Assembly: GCA_947652115.1 (NCBI GenBank)
Contig: OX393570.1
Coordinates: 15,477,188 to 15,541,187, forward strand
Length of the DNA stretch: 64,000 nucleotides
Source of the DNA: Blastomussa wellsi
Taxonomy: Eukaryota; Cnidaria; Anthozoa; Scleractinia; Plerogyridae
Direction of reading: 5' to 3'
Every line of letters begins with the position of its first letter. Positions within the stretch are counted from its first letter, which is position 1. A model generated the notes under the pieces. The model saw nothing but the letters and a program-made list of their open reading frames with translations, was not told where the DNA came from and searched no databases. Made by a program: the position numbers and the translations under genes. Positions 12,155-46,309 of the stretch are shown here, one piece after another.

Positions 12155-12832
12155 ACGTCTTGAAAACAAGGACTCTAGCAGCCAAAGACCTCCCAAAACT
12201 CGAAGACAAAGAACTTTCTGAGCGAAAATATAAAAAAAATGTATTCATACCTCGAATGAAATGTGCCTTCTTTGTCAAACATGTTTTATTCCGCACTATC
12301 ATGGACTAAGTGACCTGGTACTAAGTTTCACTTACGGTTAAGTTTAATATCCCGTCGGGGTGAGCCACGATGAGTATATTATAAGGAAAAAAAATGGTTG
12401 TTTGATTTCGATCTTTTTCTCAGTTTTTTTTGGCTGTTTCGGTGTTTCGGTGTTTTGTTTCGCTGTTTCAGTGTTGAGTATTTTGCAACCTTAAAATCAT
12501 GATTTCTTTGTATACCAGCTAGCGTGCAAGTGTACTCGTGTGTTCCGACGCTCGTGACAAAGCATAGGAGCAGTGTGAGAGCAAACTCGTACCCCTGGGG
12601 GACTCGCATTATACATGACGGGGGATCCAACGGAGCTTCATCTTGCAAACCTCAAAAAATACAAGAGCCTGACATTTTAGACCCCCAAAAATTCCTGGCA
12701 TCAAAATTTCCTACCCAAAAAATACAAGATTTAAAGACCTCAATACGATTTACTCAATCAAACAGCCAGACTTCTATCTAATGCACGATTTTGCATCAAT
12801 AAGCTAATGAGATCGGAGAAATGACCCAAAAC

Positions 12833-13006
12833 TTAAGGTGGATTTCCACTGTCGCGTAATTTTTTACGTGCGTAAATAAAATTATAGACGATGTATGGAA
12901 AACTTGCGTACCCGTTTACGCAAGTCGTTCATACATTGTCTCTAAATTTTTTTACGCACGTAAACACACGTAAAAAAAAACACGCGACAGTGGAAATCCC
13001 CCTTAA
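12833..13006. mobile_element. piggyBac-type MITE with TTAA ends
   Basis: TTAA at 12833-12836 and 13003-13006 brackets inverted arms GGTGGATTTCCACTGTCGCG and CGCGACAGTGGAAATCCCCC. Inner ACGTGCGTAAA/TTTACGCACGT arms follow. TTAA is the hallmark target site of piggyBac transposases, so this is probably a non-autonomous member of that group. Confidence 0.75.
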
Positions 13007-13010
13007 GCCT

Positions 13011-13196
13011 GCAAAGCAGGCGGTTTGTGGGGGAATGCTTCGAAAACAGCGATCAAGAAAGACCGAATAATTCGCAACCTGCACCCTACCCCCTCCCCTT
13101 CTTCCTCTCCTCAGTATTCGCGCGCTAGCTCAAAATGGCGGCCGGTCTCTCGTGAATTCTGTTTTCGAAGCATCCACCCCCTACAAAAACTGCCGC
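13011..13196. mobile_element. Hairpin MITE, GAATGCTTCGAAAACAG arms
   Basis: The arms GGGGGAATGCTTCGAAAACAG (left) and CTGTTTTCGAAGCATCCACCC (right) are inverted copies around a CT-rich core. It directly abuts the TTAA MITE on its left and the R1 repeat on its right. Confidence 0.55.
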
Positions 13197-13198
13197 CG

Positions 13199-13436
13199 CG
13201 TATTTTTAACACCAAAAAAATACCTGACAGATCTCTTGATTTAAAAAATACCGAGCGTGTAAATTTTATGTGCAATGCAAGTTTAGGATGTCGATGTTTT
13301 GGTGTTTATGGGTTAAACTAAAGAAAACCGAGGTGAAGCGAAGTGCATTTCTTAGTAAATACTCTTGCCGCTGGCGTGTGTGCACACAAATACGAATTAA
13401 AAAAAAACAGTTTCATTCATCACAAGCACTCATTTA
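13199..13436. repeat. Dispersed repeat R1, copy 2
   Basis: Close match to 7252-7520 (ATACCTGACAGATCTC, GGATGTCGATGTTTTGG, CTTGCCGCTGGCGTGTG). The open frame across it is not a gene. Confidence 0.65.
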
Positions 13437-13572
13437 TCCTGGGTGTAAGAGGGTTTTTTTCGTAGCGAAGGGGCTATCATTGAGCGGCGAAGCCGCGATT
13501 GTTAACGATCGCGGCTTCGCCGCTCAATTATAGCGCCTTCGCAACAGCAAAAAACCCTCTGGCACCCAGGGT
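13437..13572. mobile_element. Near-perfect palindromic MITE
   Basis: A 136-bp palindrome. CCTGGGTGTAAGAGGGTTTTTT and its near-complement form the ends, and GAGCGGCGAAGCCGCGATTG mirrors CGATCGCGGCTTCGCCGCTC at the centre. Transcribed, it would give an almost continuous hairpin. Half of the same palindrome terminates R1 copy 1. Confidence 0.75.
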
Positions 13573-13739
13573 TGCATGAATAAGCATTGAATCAAATATA
13601 AAAGTCGACTTATGCGAAATCGTTCTAATCACTTATGATGATTTTCGGACTCCTTTTGACGACCTTCGATGCTTTTCTATCCGAATTTCAGGTACATTCT
13701 TGAAGTATTATGGTCTTCCAAAGGGAGTCCCCAGCAATT

Positions 13740-14165
13740 CAGATATTAAAATAGAGCAACCAGCAAGAGTAGGGAGTGTCGTGGGTTCAAATCCCATCTG
13801 GGTCCCGGATAGGCTCGATAACCAGCCGCTGTTCGGGAACCGGAGCCCGCGCTCCCCCGAAAGCTCCTCTCGGGGAGCCTGGACGACACCCGGACTCGAG
13901 AAAGCGGTGGAAAATGAACCAAGCAGGTCTTCAACGGTAATGAAAAAACAGCAAAGAAAAAAAATCGTCTTGAGAACTTGTTTTCCCGATATTTCGGACA
14001 GCCAAGCTGTCCTTCCTCGGGGGATTACGGAAGGTCGTTACAATATATATATGTATTATCTACAACGGTTGCGGTTGATACAATTTTTTAAAGAAATAAA
14101 TGTACCAATAGGGTCGAAATAAAATAAACATTGTACATGTAAGTGGATGCATAATGCCAGATTCC
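13740..14165 (-). mobile_element. 3' untranslated/terminal part of a Penelope relic
   Basis: On the minus strand, downstream of the endonuclease fragment, lies a hammerhead-like hairpin at 14020-13989: CCGAGGA, a 7-bp stem with a TTG-type loop, then GAAATATC. This is the arrangement seen in pseudo-LTRs of Penelope-like elements. Further left is a B-box-like GGGTTCAAATCCC (about 13790) and a GC-rich stretch of unknown origin. Confidence 0.5.
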
Positions 14166-14690
14166 AAAAATAGATTGTAAGAGATCACGGGTCGTCTTCC
14201 CTGTTTATGCCAAGAGGCTGCATGGTTTTGGCTTTTTCTATATAATAGGATTCGCGCGCTCTGCGTATGGAATCTCTGTTGGAGTTAATGAGCTCGAGTG
14301 GTATCAGTTAGATGTCTGCGAGTTTATGTCCCTTTTGACTGAAGTGTTGTGGTACTGCGTCGGTGGTCTTGTTCTGTATGGCTCTGCTATGTTCTCCATT
14401 TGAGGTGTTCTTGCATTGACGACATTGGGTCTTATGGATCAGATTTTTGGGATGCACATGTTTCACCTGTGTTTTTGAATTTACACGGTGATAAACTTCT
14501 TCGAGTTGCATTTCTTTACTACTGGTGGACTTGATTGTCCATTGGGCCGTGTATGTTTGACCTTTGCCTTAACAAGGAAGTCGCGGAGGTTACGTGGACG
14601 TCTGTAATTAACAAAACGTTTTTCAGAGAAGACCTGTTTGCATCGGTTTGAAGACTGGAGTATATAGGAGAGCGGAACCCCATACCTACA
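14165..14690 (-). pseudogene. Penelope-like element C-terminal relic (GIY-YIG region)
   Basis: Interrupted minus-strand frames read as the end of a Penelope-like protein: FSEKRFVNYRRPRNLRDFL, then CRQCKN, EHSRAIQNKTTDAVPQHF, GHKLADI and LIPLELINSNRDSIRRAR. In intact relatives this region holds the GIY-YIG endonuclease. Here CRQCKN runs almost directly into EHSRAIQNK, so the central catalytic strand and Arg segment are deleted. Several frames are needed to read it. It is dead. Confidence 0.7.
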
Positions 14691-15086
14691 GTAATGATAA
14701 CTATAACAAAATTCTCGAATCTGATTGGTTCCTAGCTCGCCCTATTTTAAATATGGCACTTTTTATTCCTTAGGGAAAACGTTGACCAACAATTTTTTGT
14801 GTAAATGTACAAGTGCCACGCAGCTCACGGATTTTTCTCCGCCAATTTCTTATCAATCACTTTAATACCTGTCAGCTAAATCCACCAATCACCACATTGA
14901 TTACAATCACTATAGCAATAAAAACTTGCCCTTCACAGCTGGGGCTTTTCCAAAGTGGCGGAACTTGTAACTTTAGATAATGTTTTCGGAAATTGTAATT
15001 ATCATATTTTAAGAATGCCATTAAAAGCTTTTTTCAAGGAGAGGGCCCTGAGAACGAAGTTGGGAACATGCCAAACGCGGCCTCAA

Positions 15087-15250
15087 TAGACCAATTCCGA
15101 TATATTGATATTCTAACATGTTGGCAAGGCTTAGGGGAATAAAACAAAACATTTTGTATCGAGGCTTAGGGATGAATACATTATTTCTTTTGTTTTATTC
15201 CCCTAAGCCTCGGCACCATGTTAGAATATTAATATATCGTAATTGGTCTA
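15087..15250. mobile_element. MITE family M1, copy 2
   Basis: Same arms as 4883-5047: TAGACCAATTCCGATAT at the left and TAATTGGTCTA at the right, with CTTAGGGGAAT/ATTCCCCTAAG inner arms. The interior differs from copy 1. Confidence 0.7.
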
Positions 15251-17015
15251 TTTCGACTCAGTTTTATCGAGGTTCGTGTGCGCGTGTGCAAAAGGCACGA
15301 TTTTTAACTTTTGAAATTCAAATTCGTGGTGTATCTCTTAACGGCATCTTTCAAAGATATGGATTTTCGTAAACAATTTTGGCACAAAATGTAGCATTTG
15401 AAACATTTATCTTGGATCTAACCTTATCCCTCCCATCACGCAACACAGGCCTCACCCTCTCCTCCCTCATGCTTTAATGGGTAAGGCTGGCACTAATTCG
15501 CAAACCGCGATGGCTTTCCTTGCTTCAAAAGATAGAAGAAAGCCTCTGGGATCAGTTTAAGCCTAGGACAGCTGTGGTTATGTGGTCACTGGGGAGTTGA
15601 TATTGGTCACTGAGTACCTAGTTTGGACAGCTCTCAATTCACATAACATGGATGCCCAACATTAAAAATGCAGGCTGGTGTTAACCAAGTCGACCTAGTT
15701 CTGGAAATGAAACAGAGGAAACAGTTTTCTACGTTTGCAACCCTGTTTTATTGGTCCTGGTCCTGCTGGTGTCTCGCAAAGTCTCTTTTTTCACGTAGTA
15801 TGAGCCTATTGTTTGCAATACTGTTTCTGGACTTTGGCCGCCGCGCGCGCCATGTTGCGCGAGTTCATCGTCTTCGTGCGTATGGTCGCATGCGACCGCG
15901 AACCATGAACTGCAGGCTCTTCCAATTTCTATGCTACGGCGCTCCGCCGGAGCTCCACTGTCACTTTCATTTCACTCATTACATTTTAAAATACAACTTC
16001 AGTGATTGCGTATAAAACGTAATCGAACTTCGAAATGGAAGATAACAAATTCAGAAAAATAAGCAAATAAGCAAACAAAGAAGCACGTCTCCTGAAAGAG
16101 TCCTTAAAGGCCGAGACTCGCAGCTCTCTGCATCAGCAGGCGCTCCACGTGTACTGCGTGCAAAACAAAACCTGGTTTGAATTCGTGCGACAGATCGCAG
16201 CGACAATTTTTGGCCCTCCACGACCGTTACTCTCTTCGAGGACCCAGGAGCAGTTTGTCGGGGCTCGGCAAAATCGGAACATTTTTGCCGAATTTGTCGG
16301 TTTGCTTTGCAAAGCCAGATTCTACTTTCCCTCCAAATCTCTTCGTACAGTATATTATGCGCATAGGCGGTTAAACGTGATAACAGTTGATTTCGGTTGG
16401 TGAAGAGTTCCATATGCTAGGACCTTGAAAAAAAAAAGACAGCATTTTTTAATATGGTCCTACAGGTATTATAGATCGTTAGAAATCACAGAATTTGGTT
16501 GAATTTTGATGAGTTTGGCTACCAGCTTGAAAGATTTGACCGAAGAAACTTGTTAATGTACCATTATGATATAAATACATAAATACATGTATGTCGAGGA
16601 CTTTCAAATTTGCAAAGAGAGGTTTACTTAGAGCATAGTAGTCAACCTTTGAGATTGCACTGCACGGACAGCTTGTTTCTGCAGAAGGTATATTCGCTGT
16701 AGATTGGAGGCATAAGTAGAGACCCAAATTAGATTTCAATAAAGGATATAAGGATAAGATTTTTAAGGGATAGCGGGATAGACAAGACGCAGTTTTATTT
16801 ACATTATAGAATTATAGATACGTACAGGGGGGAAACTCATAACTCGATCATAAGCCCCAAGGCTTCCTTGAGATTTCCCCGCCACTTGTCTTTGTTTTTT
16901 TCTTTCTTTTCATGCTATTAACTTTAATGTTATTTTTATCAAGCTTGTAAACTTTTTTCCTTAGAAATTTCGGTGCACGTATATTCTTCATGGGTGAATG
17001 CTCGGTGCAATTATG
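15251..17015. other. Unassigned intergenic DNA
   Basis: A GC-richer island with GCCGCGCGCGCC and several palindromic words lies at 15830-15960. The opposed open frames at 16051-16413 overlap each other and show no family signature. No gene is supported. Confidence 0.35.
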
Positions 17016-17023
17016 GTATTCAC

Positions 17024-17055
17024 CAGAAGCTTATCACCTAGGTGATAAGCTTCTG
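17024..17055. repeat. Perfect 15-bp inverted repeat
   Basis: CAGAAGCTTATCACC, a 2-base spacer, then its exact reverse complement. An outer pair, CATGGGTGAAT (about 16989) and ATTCACCCATG (about 17059), extends the symmetry. Confidence 0.8.
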
Positions 17056-17075
17056 TATTCACCCATGAGTAAAAA

Positions 17076-17389
17076 TAACAATTATTCCATGAGCCCGCGT
17101 TGGATATGAAGTGATAAAATAACCAACGAGCGCGTAGCGCGAGTTGGTTATAATCACTTCGTATCCAACAAGGGCGAATGGAATAATTGTTTTAGTAAAT
17201 TCTCAAACCGGGTTTTGCCGCCGATTTTTATTTCCACAATTTTACAAAGCGTCCGGAAAGAGCATGCAACTTTAAACTTGGCGCACTATTTTCCATATGA
17301 CGTAAAACTCCGACTATTGGCTCATAGTCGGAGTTTTTTAGCCAATCAAAAAGCTAGAAATGCAATAGTCGGAGCTGAGAATATACTAA
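17076..17389. mobile_element. Repeat family D, copy 1 (upstream of PP2A gene)
   Basis: Starts AACAATTATTCCATGAGCC and includes an ACGAGCGCGTAGCGCGAGTT palindrome between ATATGAAGTGAT and ATCACTTCGTAT. A second hairpin, ACTCCGACTATTGG, follows. It ends GAATATACTAA. The same order occurs at 37975-38257. It ends only 141 bp before the PP2A start codon. Confidence 0.7.
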
Positions 17390-17530
17390 ACCTCAATGGT
17401 CCAAGACTGAAAAGTGCTCATCATTTTCTCGGCCAATACCCTGGATCGAGTTGCACGCGAAGGTGTTGACGGGTAATTTGCAAGCGGCTCGAGCGGCAAC
17501 GAAATACTGAGGGTTTTACCGATTAACAAC

Positions 17531-41368
<23,838 letters not shown>

Positions 41369-41498
41369 CACAACTTTTGTAAATGGTTTGAGCCCACAAG
41401 TGTCAGGAGTTCATCTATTGTTATCGTACTGGGCCTGATTGTTCAATGGACGATTAAGCTAACCCAGGGTTAAAATCAATTTTTATGTTGTTTTATAG

Positions 41499-41509
41499 CT
41501 GTGCAGTGA
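41499..41509 (+). CDS. PPP2R1A: Possible terminal micro-exon of PP2A A subunit
   Basis: The last clear exon ends ACAG|GTACAG, a usable donor in phase 1. At 41497-41498 an AG follows a T-rich tract (TTTTTATGTTGTTTTATAG), and the next bases CTGTGCAGTGA complete codons Ala-Val-Gln-stop in the right phase. Family members normally carry a few residues after ALT. This is an alternative to read-through termination at 41368, and the sequence alone does not decide. Confidence 0.35.
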
Positions 41510-41824
41510 GTTTACATGCTTGTATTTTAGTACGTTAAGTTTTTCCTTACACAAAGAAAAAACCACTCAATACGGTTTGCCAAACATGCGCTTTTGTAGA
41601 AGAGAAATCAAAACCAAGTTTATAATGGTAATTGAACTAAGTAGAGTGCAATTTGGCCTGAAATTATACGCGTGATTTCAAAATCGAACGAGCGCGCAGC
41701 CTGAGAAGAAATCATATGCCGTTCGTACGATATTCAGTGGACAGGTTTTCTCCTTTGAAAAGATTAACACTCTGCGTATTTTCAAGGGATTCCATCTGGT
41801 AATCATTTCCACGCTTTTTCTTAC

Positions 41825-44485
41825 CTCGACGTAGAACTGGCGCGGGACCTTGCCTTCCGGCGCTATTGTTTTTATGACCTGTATGTTGACATTCAAGCCT
41901 TCAAATCTGATTTAATTGTTCCTTTCTCCCTTGCTGGGAAAATGATGCGATTGCAAGGATCACCAGTGATTTCAAAATGGTTATAATAAAACTTTTAATC
42001 CTGTATTAGCGCTAACCGCCTTTCGGACAAGCGTGCAACGGTGACCCAGACAATTCGTCTTGGTGATCAGTTAAATCAAAATCGCTTCTGAGCAAGCTCG
42101 TGTTTAATGCATTTATACTACAGGCTGAGAAATTTCTGAAATGTGATTGGCTAAGACCAGCAGTATTTCAGCCAAACTTGAAATACTTACATGTAAAAAT
42201 TACAGTTCCCATGGTAACCGAAATGATATTGTTTCCAAGTTTCAAACAATGGCGGAAAGATTTCCTGATTGTGACGCGAAACAACTGCAAGAACTTAAAG
42301 AAAACGCAAAAAATGCGAAGCACTAAAACCTGGCTTACCGTTTGGAGAACCTGGGCTGAAGAAAAGGGATACATTCCGGATATTGTCAGCTACGAAGCCA
42401 ATGAACTTGATGAGAAACTAAATAAATTTTTCGCCGAGGCTGATTTCCATTTCGTAAACGGTCGGTGCCATAATTGGTAACCAAGCTTTTCGGAATGGAC
42501 GATGCTATACCTGCTCTAGTTTAGGCCTGGCTTGCCAGAAACTGGTTCTAATTTGGTGATAGACTAATACACACTTACCAAATACTTAATTGTTAAATTT
42601 CACACTGGTTATCTTGTGGTTAGCTTTATTTGTTGGGTGGGGCAATACTATAAGTAAAATAGACTAAGAATCTTTTATAACGAAATTTTGTGAGGATTTT
42701 GCAGATTGGTCTGGTGGTATAGTGGTGAAATAGGGGTGTCGGCATGTCAGAGGTTCAGGGTTCGATTCTGGTCATTAACGAACAATTTTTCTTTTCAATT
42801 TGTTTCAATATTTATATTGCAAGCAAAATTAATTGTATATAGAATATTACTGCCCAAACCTCAAAGTGAAAGCTGAACGCAAGTAAACGGGAGTGGAACA
42901 AACCGGTAATTGGACAAACCACAAGTAAACTGGGATGGAACTAACCTCGAGCAAACTGGGTTGGAACTAACCGGAACAAACCGACAACCTTATGTTAATG
43001 CCTGCTGTTCTGGCTATTGCTACGCCATATAAGTTATCATGAAATGTCTAATCTGGTCCTTGTCCTTGTTATGTAAGATCTTCCCTTTATTCCACCGCAC
43101 GGAAAAAGATGGCGACTGGTACATTTACCTATTAATGATTCATTGCACTGTAAAAACGCTTATAAGTACGCAAAGAAAAAACCTCTTAAACCTTTAAACT
43201 CGGCAGGAACAAGGTTGTTAGTACAGGAACGAATTTCGTTAAATAGCTTTGTATGCTATGTTAAATAGCTTTGTGTGTTTTAGATTCGCAAATTATTGTG
43301 GCCATCTTTTTCTACGGTGTATTGTTGTCCCATCTTAGCGGTATTCTTTCTCCTTCTCTTCGCAGTTTTCTAGCAACTGCTTCAAGCTCGATACATCAAG
43401 ATATCTCGTCGTATACGCGGTGTATGTCTACTGTCAAGCCTTCCCTGATGTTGTAATAATAACACTTGATAACTGCTTCTCCCGTGCGCGCCGGATGAGC
43501 ATTGGACCCGACCGCATGTGCGATACATCTGTACGAGCGACGCAGTTGCGTATTTTAATGATTTCAAGTAGACGTCGTGCGGCATCAAGTTTGTTTCTTA
43601 ATTTACTGACCATGTAACTTGTCTGGAATAGATCAAATCATAAAAGTAGCGCTCAAGGATGCACTTCTCGATTAAAATGTTATTTCGTGAACAGGTACAG
43701 GTAGATGTAAGGTTACAAAAGAAAATGTTTCATTTTTATATGTTTCGTATTTTGTCAGAAAGATAAGAGTGCCGAAGAAGGCCCGGAAATAGGAAACAGG
43801 TATCTGGTTAATAAAAAGTGTTGTTTGTAAGCGGAATAAGACAGTATTGGTTGGATACGATTTTTGTGATTTAGCTGAGTGTTAAATGCAGTAAATTGTA
43901 ATCAAAAAGTTTCGTAAGGCATTAATTGTTCGTGTCTGTCAGATGGGCGTTGGCGTGCCGCGTGCGCACTGTTGAAAATATGTTGCCCATTGTGTGGAAG
44001 ATTTTATAATTGTTTTGGTTATCATAAAACTGTATAGCTTGAGCTGGGACTGTACGTGTAAACGAAATAACATTGACTATTATTATTGTATTAAAGTTCT
44101 TTGCTGTCAGGCATGCTTGTCTTTTTTGTGTTTATTGCCGAGATAATGGTCCATGCTCACTTTAGAAACGCGCGAGGCTTCGGAACTATTGGCGGTAGTT
44201 TAGGGATACCAACAGAAGTCTGTAATTAAGTACTGTAACTAGGAATTCTTGAAAAATTCTGGAATTTTACGAACTTACCAGTGCCGCGCGGGCTTATGGG
44301 AGTACAATACCCTCACACTTCTCCCTTTCAGTTGACAACCGCTAATGTGTTTGTGTATGCTACTTTGTGTTCTCCGTGCGTCATGGTTTTATCTGATTCC
44401 TGGTCTATCTTCACTGGGAGGGCCTATTTGCCCTAGGAGACAAAATAGGAATTGCCCGTAGCAAAACTAAAGGACAAATGAATAG

Positions 44486-44518
<33 letters not shown>

Positions 44519-45010
44519 AGTCGGTGGGAAGTATAACAATATAATATAAAGGACAAATGATATAAAGGACAAATGATTTTACAGAGTACTATCTGTTTGT
44601 CGGGAAGATTTGTTTCCGCACTCAAACTTTTGTGTAAATCAAATCTGACTGCGTAGCGAACAAGGGAACAGATTAAAGTGTTCTTCGTTTGTTTTAATAT
44701 AACAACTGCAAGAACTTAAAGAAAACGCAAAAAATGCAAAGCACTAAAACCTGGCTTACCGTTTGGAGAACCTGGGCTGAAGAAAAGGGATACATTCCGG
44801 ATATTGTCAGCTACGAAGCCAATGAACTTGGTGAGAAACTAAATAAATTTTTCGCCGAGGCTGATTTCCATTTCGTAAACGGTCGGTGCCATAATTGGTA
44901 ACCAAGCTTTTCGGAATGGACGATGCTATACCTGCTCTAGTTTAGGCCTGGCTTGCCCTAGGAGACAAAATAGGAATTGCCCGTAGCAAAACTAAAGGAC
45001 AAATGAATAG

Positions 45011-45043
<33 letters not shown>

Positions 45044-45403
45044 AGTCGGTGGGAAGTATAACAATATAATATAAAGGACAAATGATATAAAGGACAAATG
45101 ATTTTACAGAGTACTATCTGTTTGTCGGGAAGATTTGTTTCCGCACTCAAACTTTTGTGTAAATCAAATCTGACTGCGTAGCGAACAAGGGAACAGATTA
45201 AAGTGTTCTTCGTTTGTTTTAATATTGCAGCAAAAAAAATCATCATACCTGTTTTTCTTTAGAACCCAAAATGAGTCCCCAGGAAAGTCCAGGTCATCAG
45301 TAAAGAAACTTTCAGTCGTAGCGTCCTGGAGCTTCAGGTTCACAGAATGGGCGGTGATTGGAAATTGCAGTACTAGAAAACTCGGAGTTCTAAATTCCGA
45401 CAT
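41825..45403 (-). CDS. Unidentified protein, first two coding exons
   Basis: Two minus-strand exons fit together. Exon 1, 45403-45249, opens with ATG and encodes 51 codons plus 2 bases (MSEFRTPSFLVLQFPITAHS to FWVLKKN), ending at CAG|GTATGA. Exon 2, 41906-41825, enters with the one base needed to make Arg and encodes FEGLNVNIQVIKTIAPEGK, then VPRQFYVE, ending at GAG|GTAAGA in phase 0. The alternating hydrophobic pattern suggests a beta-rich domain. There is no signal peptide. I do not recognise the family. The 3.3-kb intron holds Crypton-like fragments and a direct repeat. Later exons were not found; they would have to overlap the PP2A gene on the opposite strand or be very short. Confidence 0.55.
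42249..42480 (+). pseudogene. Crypton/QRICH1-like domain fragment, copy 1
   Basis: An ATG at 42249 opens MAERFPDCDAKQLQELKENA. After one inserted base near 42318 the next frame reads TKTWLTVWRTWAEEKGYIPD, then ANELDEKLNKFFAE. This is the N-terminal SAM-like domain typical of KIAA1958/QRICH1/ZMYM-type proteins that derive from Crypton tyrosine recombinases, and it is very common in coral repeats. The frame ends after HFVNGRCHNW, so no recombinase domain remains. Confidence 0.6.
42708..42773 (+). repeat. tRNA-like relic
   Basis: GGTGGTATAGTGGTGA and GGTTCGATTCTGG resemble the A and B boxes at tRNA spacing, but the acceptor and T stems do not pair. Confidence 0.35.
42879..42984. repeat. Short degenerate minisatellite
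   Basis: Three to four loose copies of a unit like AAGTAAACTGGGATGGAACTAACC. Confidence 0.5.
42985..44430. other. Intron DNA of the 41825-45403 gene
   Basis: No gene or complete repeat recognised in this stretch between the two predicted exons. Confidence 0.35.
44431..45225. repeat. 270-bp direct repeats flanking a Crypton fragment
   Basis: 44431-44700 and 44956-45225 are virtually identical (offset 525). Between them, 44701-44957 copies 42280-42536, including the same single-base frameshift in the Crypton-like frame. The repeat itself contains a P1 piece (AAACTGTGGTGCTGAGTCGG, GTGGGAAGTATAACAATATA) and a doubled ATAAAGGACAAATGAT. The second repeat stops 24 bp before the donor of the predicted exon at 45249. 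Confidence 0.85.
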
Positions 45404-45555
45404 GAAAGTTCGAATTCAGTTTCGCAACTCCCAGTTAATTGCTAGTGGCTGTTATGGCAGACGACTGACAAGGAAAACACATTTTTGTTTTGTTGATTTT
45501 GTGCACTTTTTTCCCCGGTGCAAATTTTGTCAGTAAACACTGCGCCAAATGAAAA

Positions 45556-45756
45556 ATATTCTAGAGTATTCTAGCTTTGAATATGTCAGTGTGATGCCAT
45601 AGAATCCTAGAGTATTCAAGGCGTACGCTATACGTGAAGTACACCTGGAGTATTCAAGAGTATTCGATTTGAATACGTGAAGTGCCCCTGGTGTATTCAC
45701 GAGTATTCAATATTGAATACGTGATGCACACCCGGAGTGTTCAATTTGAATATGGA
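45556..45756. repeat. Minisatellite, GAGTATTC/GAATACGTGA units
   Basis: Imperfect units of about 55-60 bases containing GAGTATTCAA, TTGAATACGTGA and CCTGGAGTATTC. It ends about 85 bp before the left breakpoint of the tandem duplication. Confidence 0.65.
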
Positions 45757-46277
45757 AAAACAGGCCGGATCCTAATAGGATATCCCAGGTGTATTTCGAA
45801 TCAGGCGTACTGGAATACGTTGGAAAATTTCAGTATACGAGGCGTGGGCCGAGTCCTATTCGAGCGAATTCTGGCCCGAATATTTGGCTTTTCGCGCAGT
45901 GAAATTTGCCAAGTCGCAACAAACCATCCGCACTTGTAAAGTGTTAGTGATGACAGAAAATGTCCGTTTTCATTGTGCGCTTGCGTCAACTGAAAAAAGA
46001 AATGGTTTTGAATATGCAGGAATAGGGTCAAATTTCATAAATAGTCCTGACAGATACATTCGCAGCTCTAAACAATTCAATAAACGCATCTAAAATGCAG
46101 AAACTTCAGTCCGTCCCTACAGTATTAAAAAGGGACCTTTAATGAACACAACTTGGCTCTAAGATCGATAAAAGAACAGACTTGGCTATACATATATTGA
46201 TAAGAAATAACAAGCAAACTGCGGTGATAAACATTATGAGCAAATGCATTGCTGGAGAAAAAAATATATTTTAACTT

Positions 46278-46309
46278 GACGTTTCGTATGTTTCTACATA
46301 CATCTTCAG
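46278..46309 (-). repeat. Hammerhead-like hairpin, Penelope-type (U1)
   Basis: On the minus strand: CTGAAGA, a 6-bp stem GTATGT/ACATAC with an AGAA-type loop, then CGAAACGTC. It follows CUGANGA-stem II-GAAA but leaves no room for stem III. The same sequence is at 50156-50187 in U2. Confidence 0.5.

Noticed and set aside
13700..14122. 140-codon plus-strand ORF
   Set aside because: It runs antisense through Penelope terminal sequence and shows no domain.
16051..16413. Opposed ORFs of 120 and 84 codons
   Set aside because: They shadow each other with no recognisable motif and no splice support.
42708..42773. Functional tRNA gene
   Set aside because: Acceptor and T stems do not pair; only promoter-like boxes remain.
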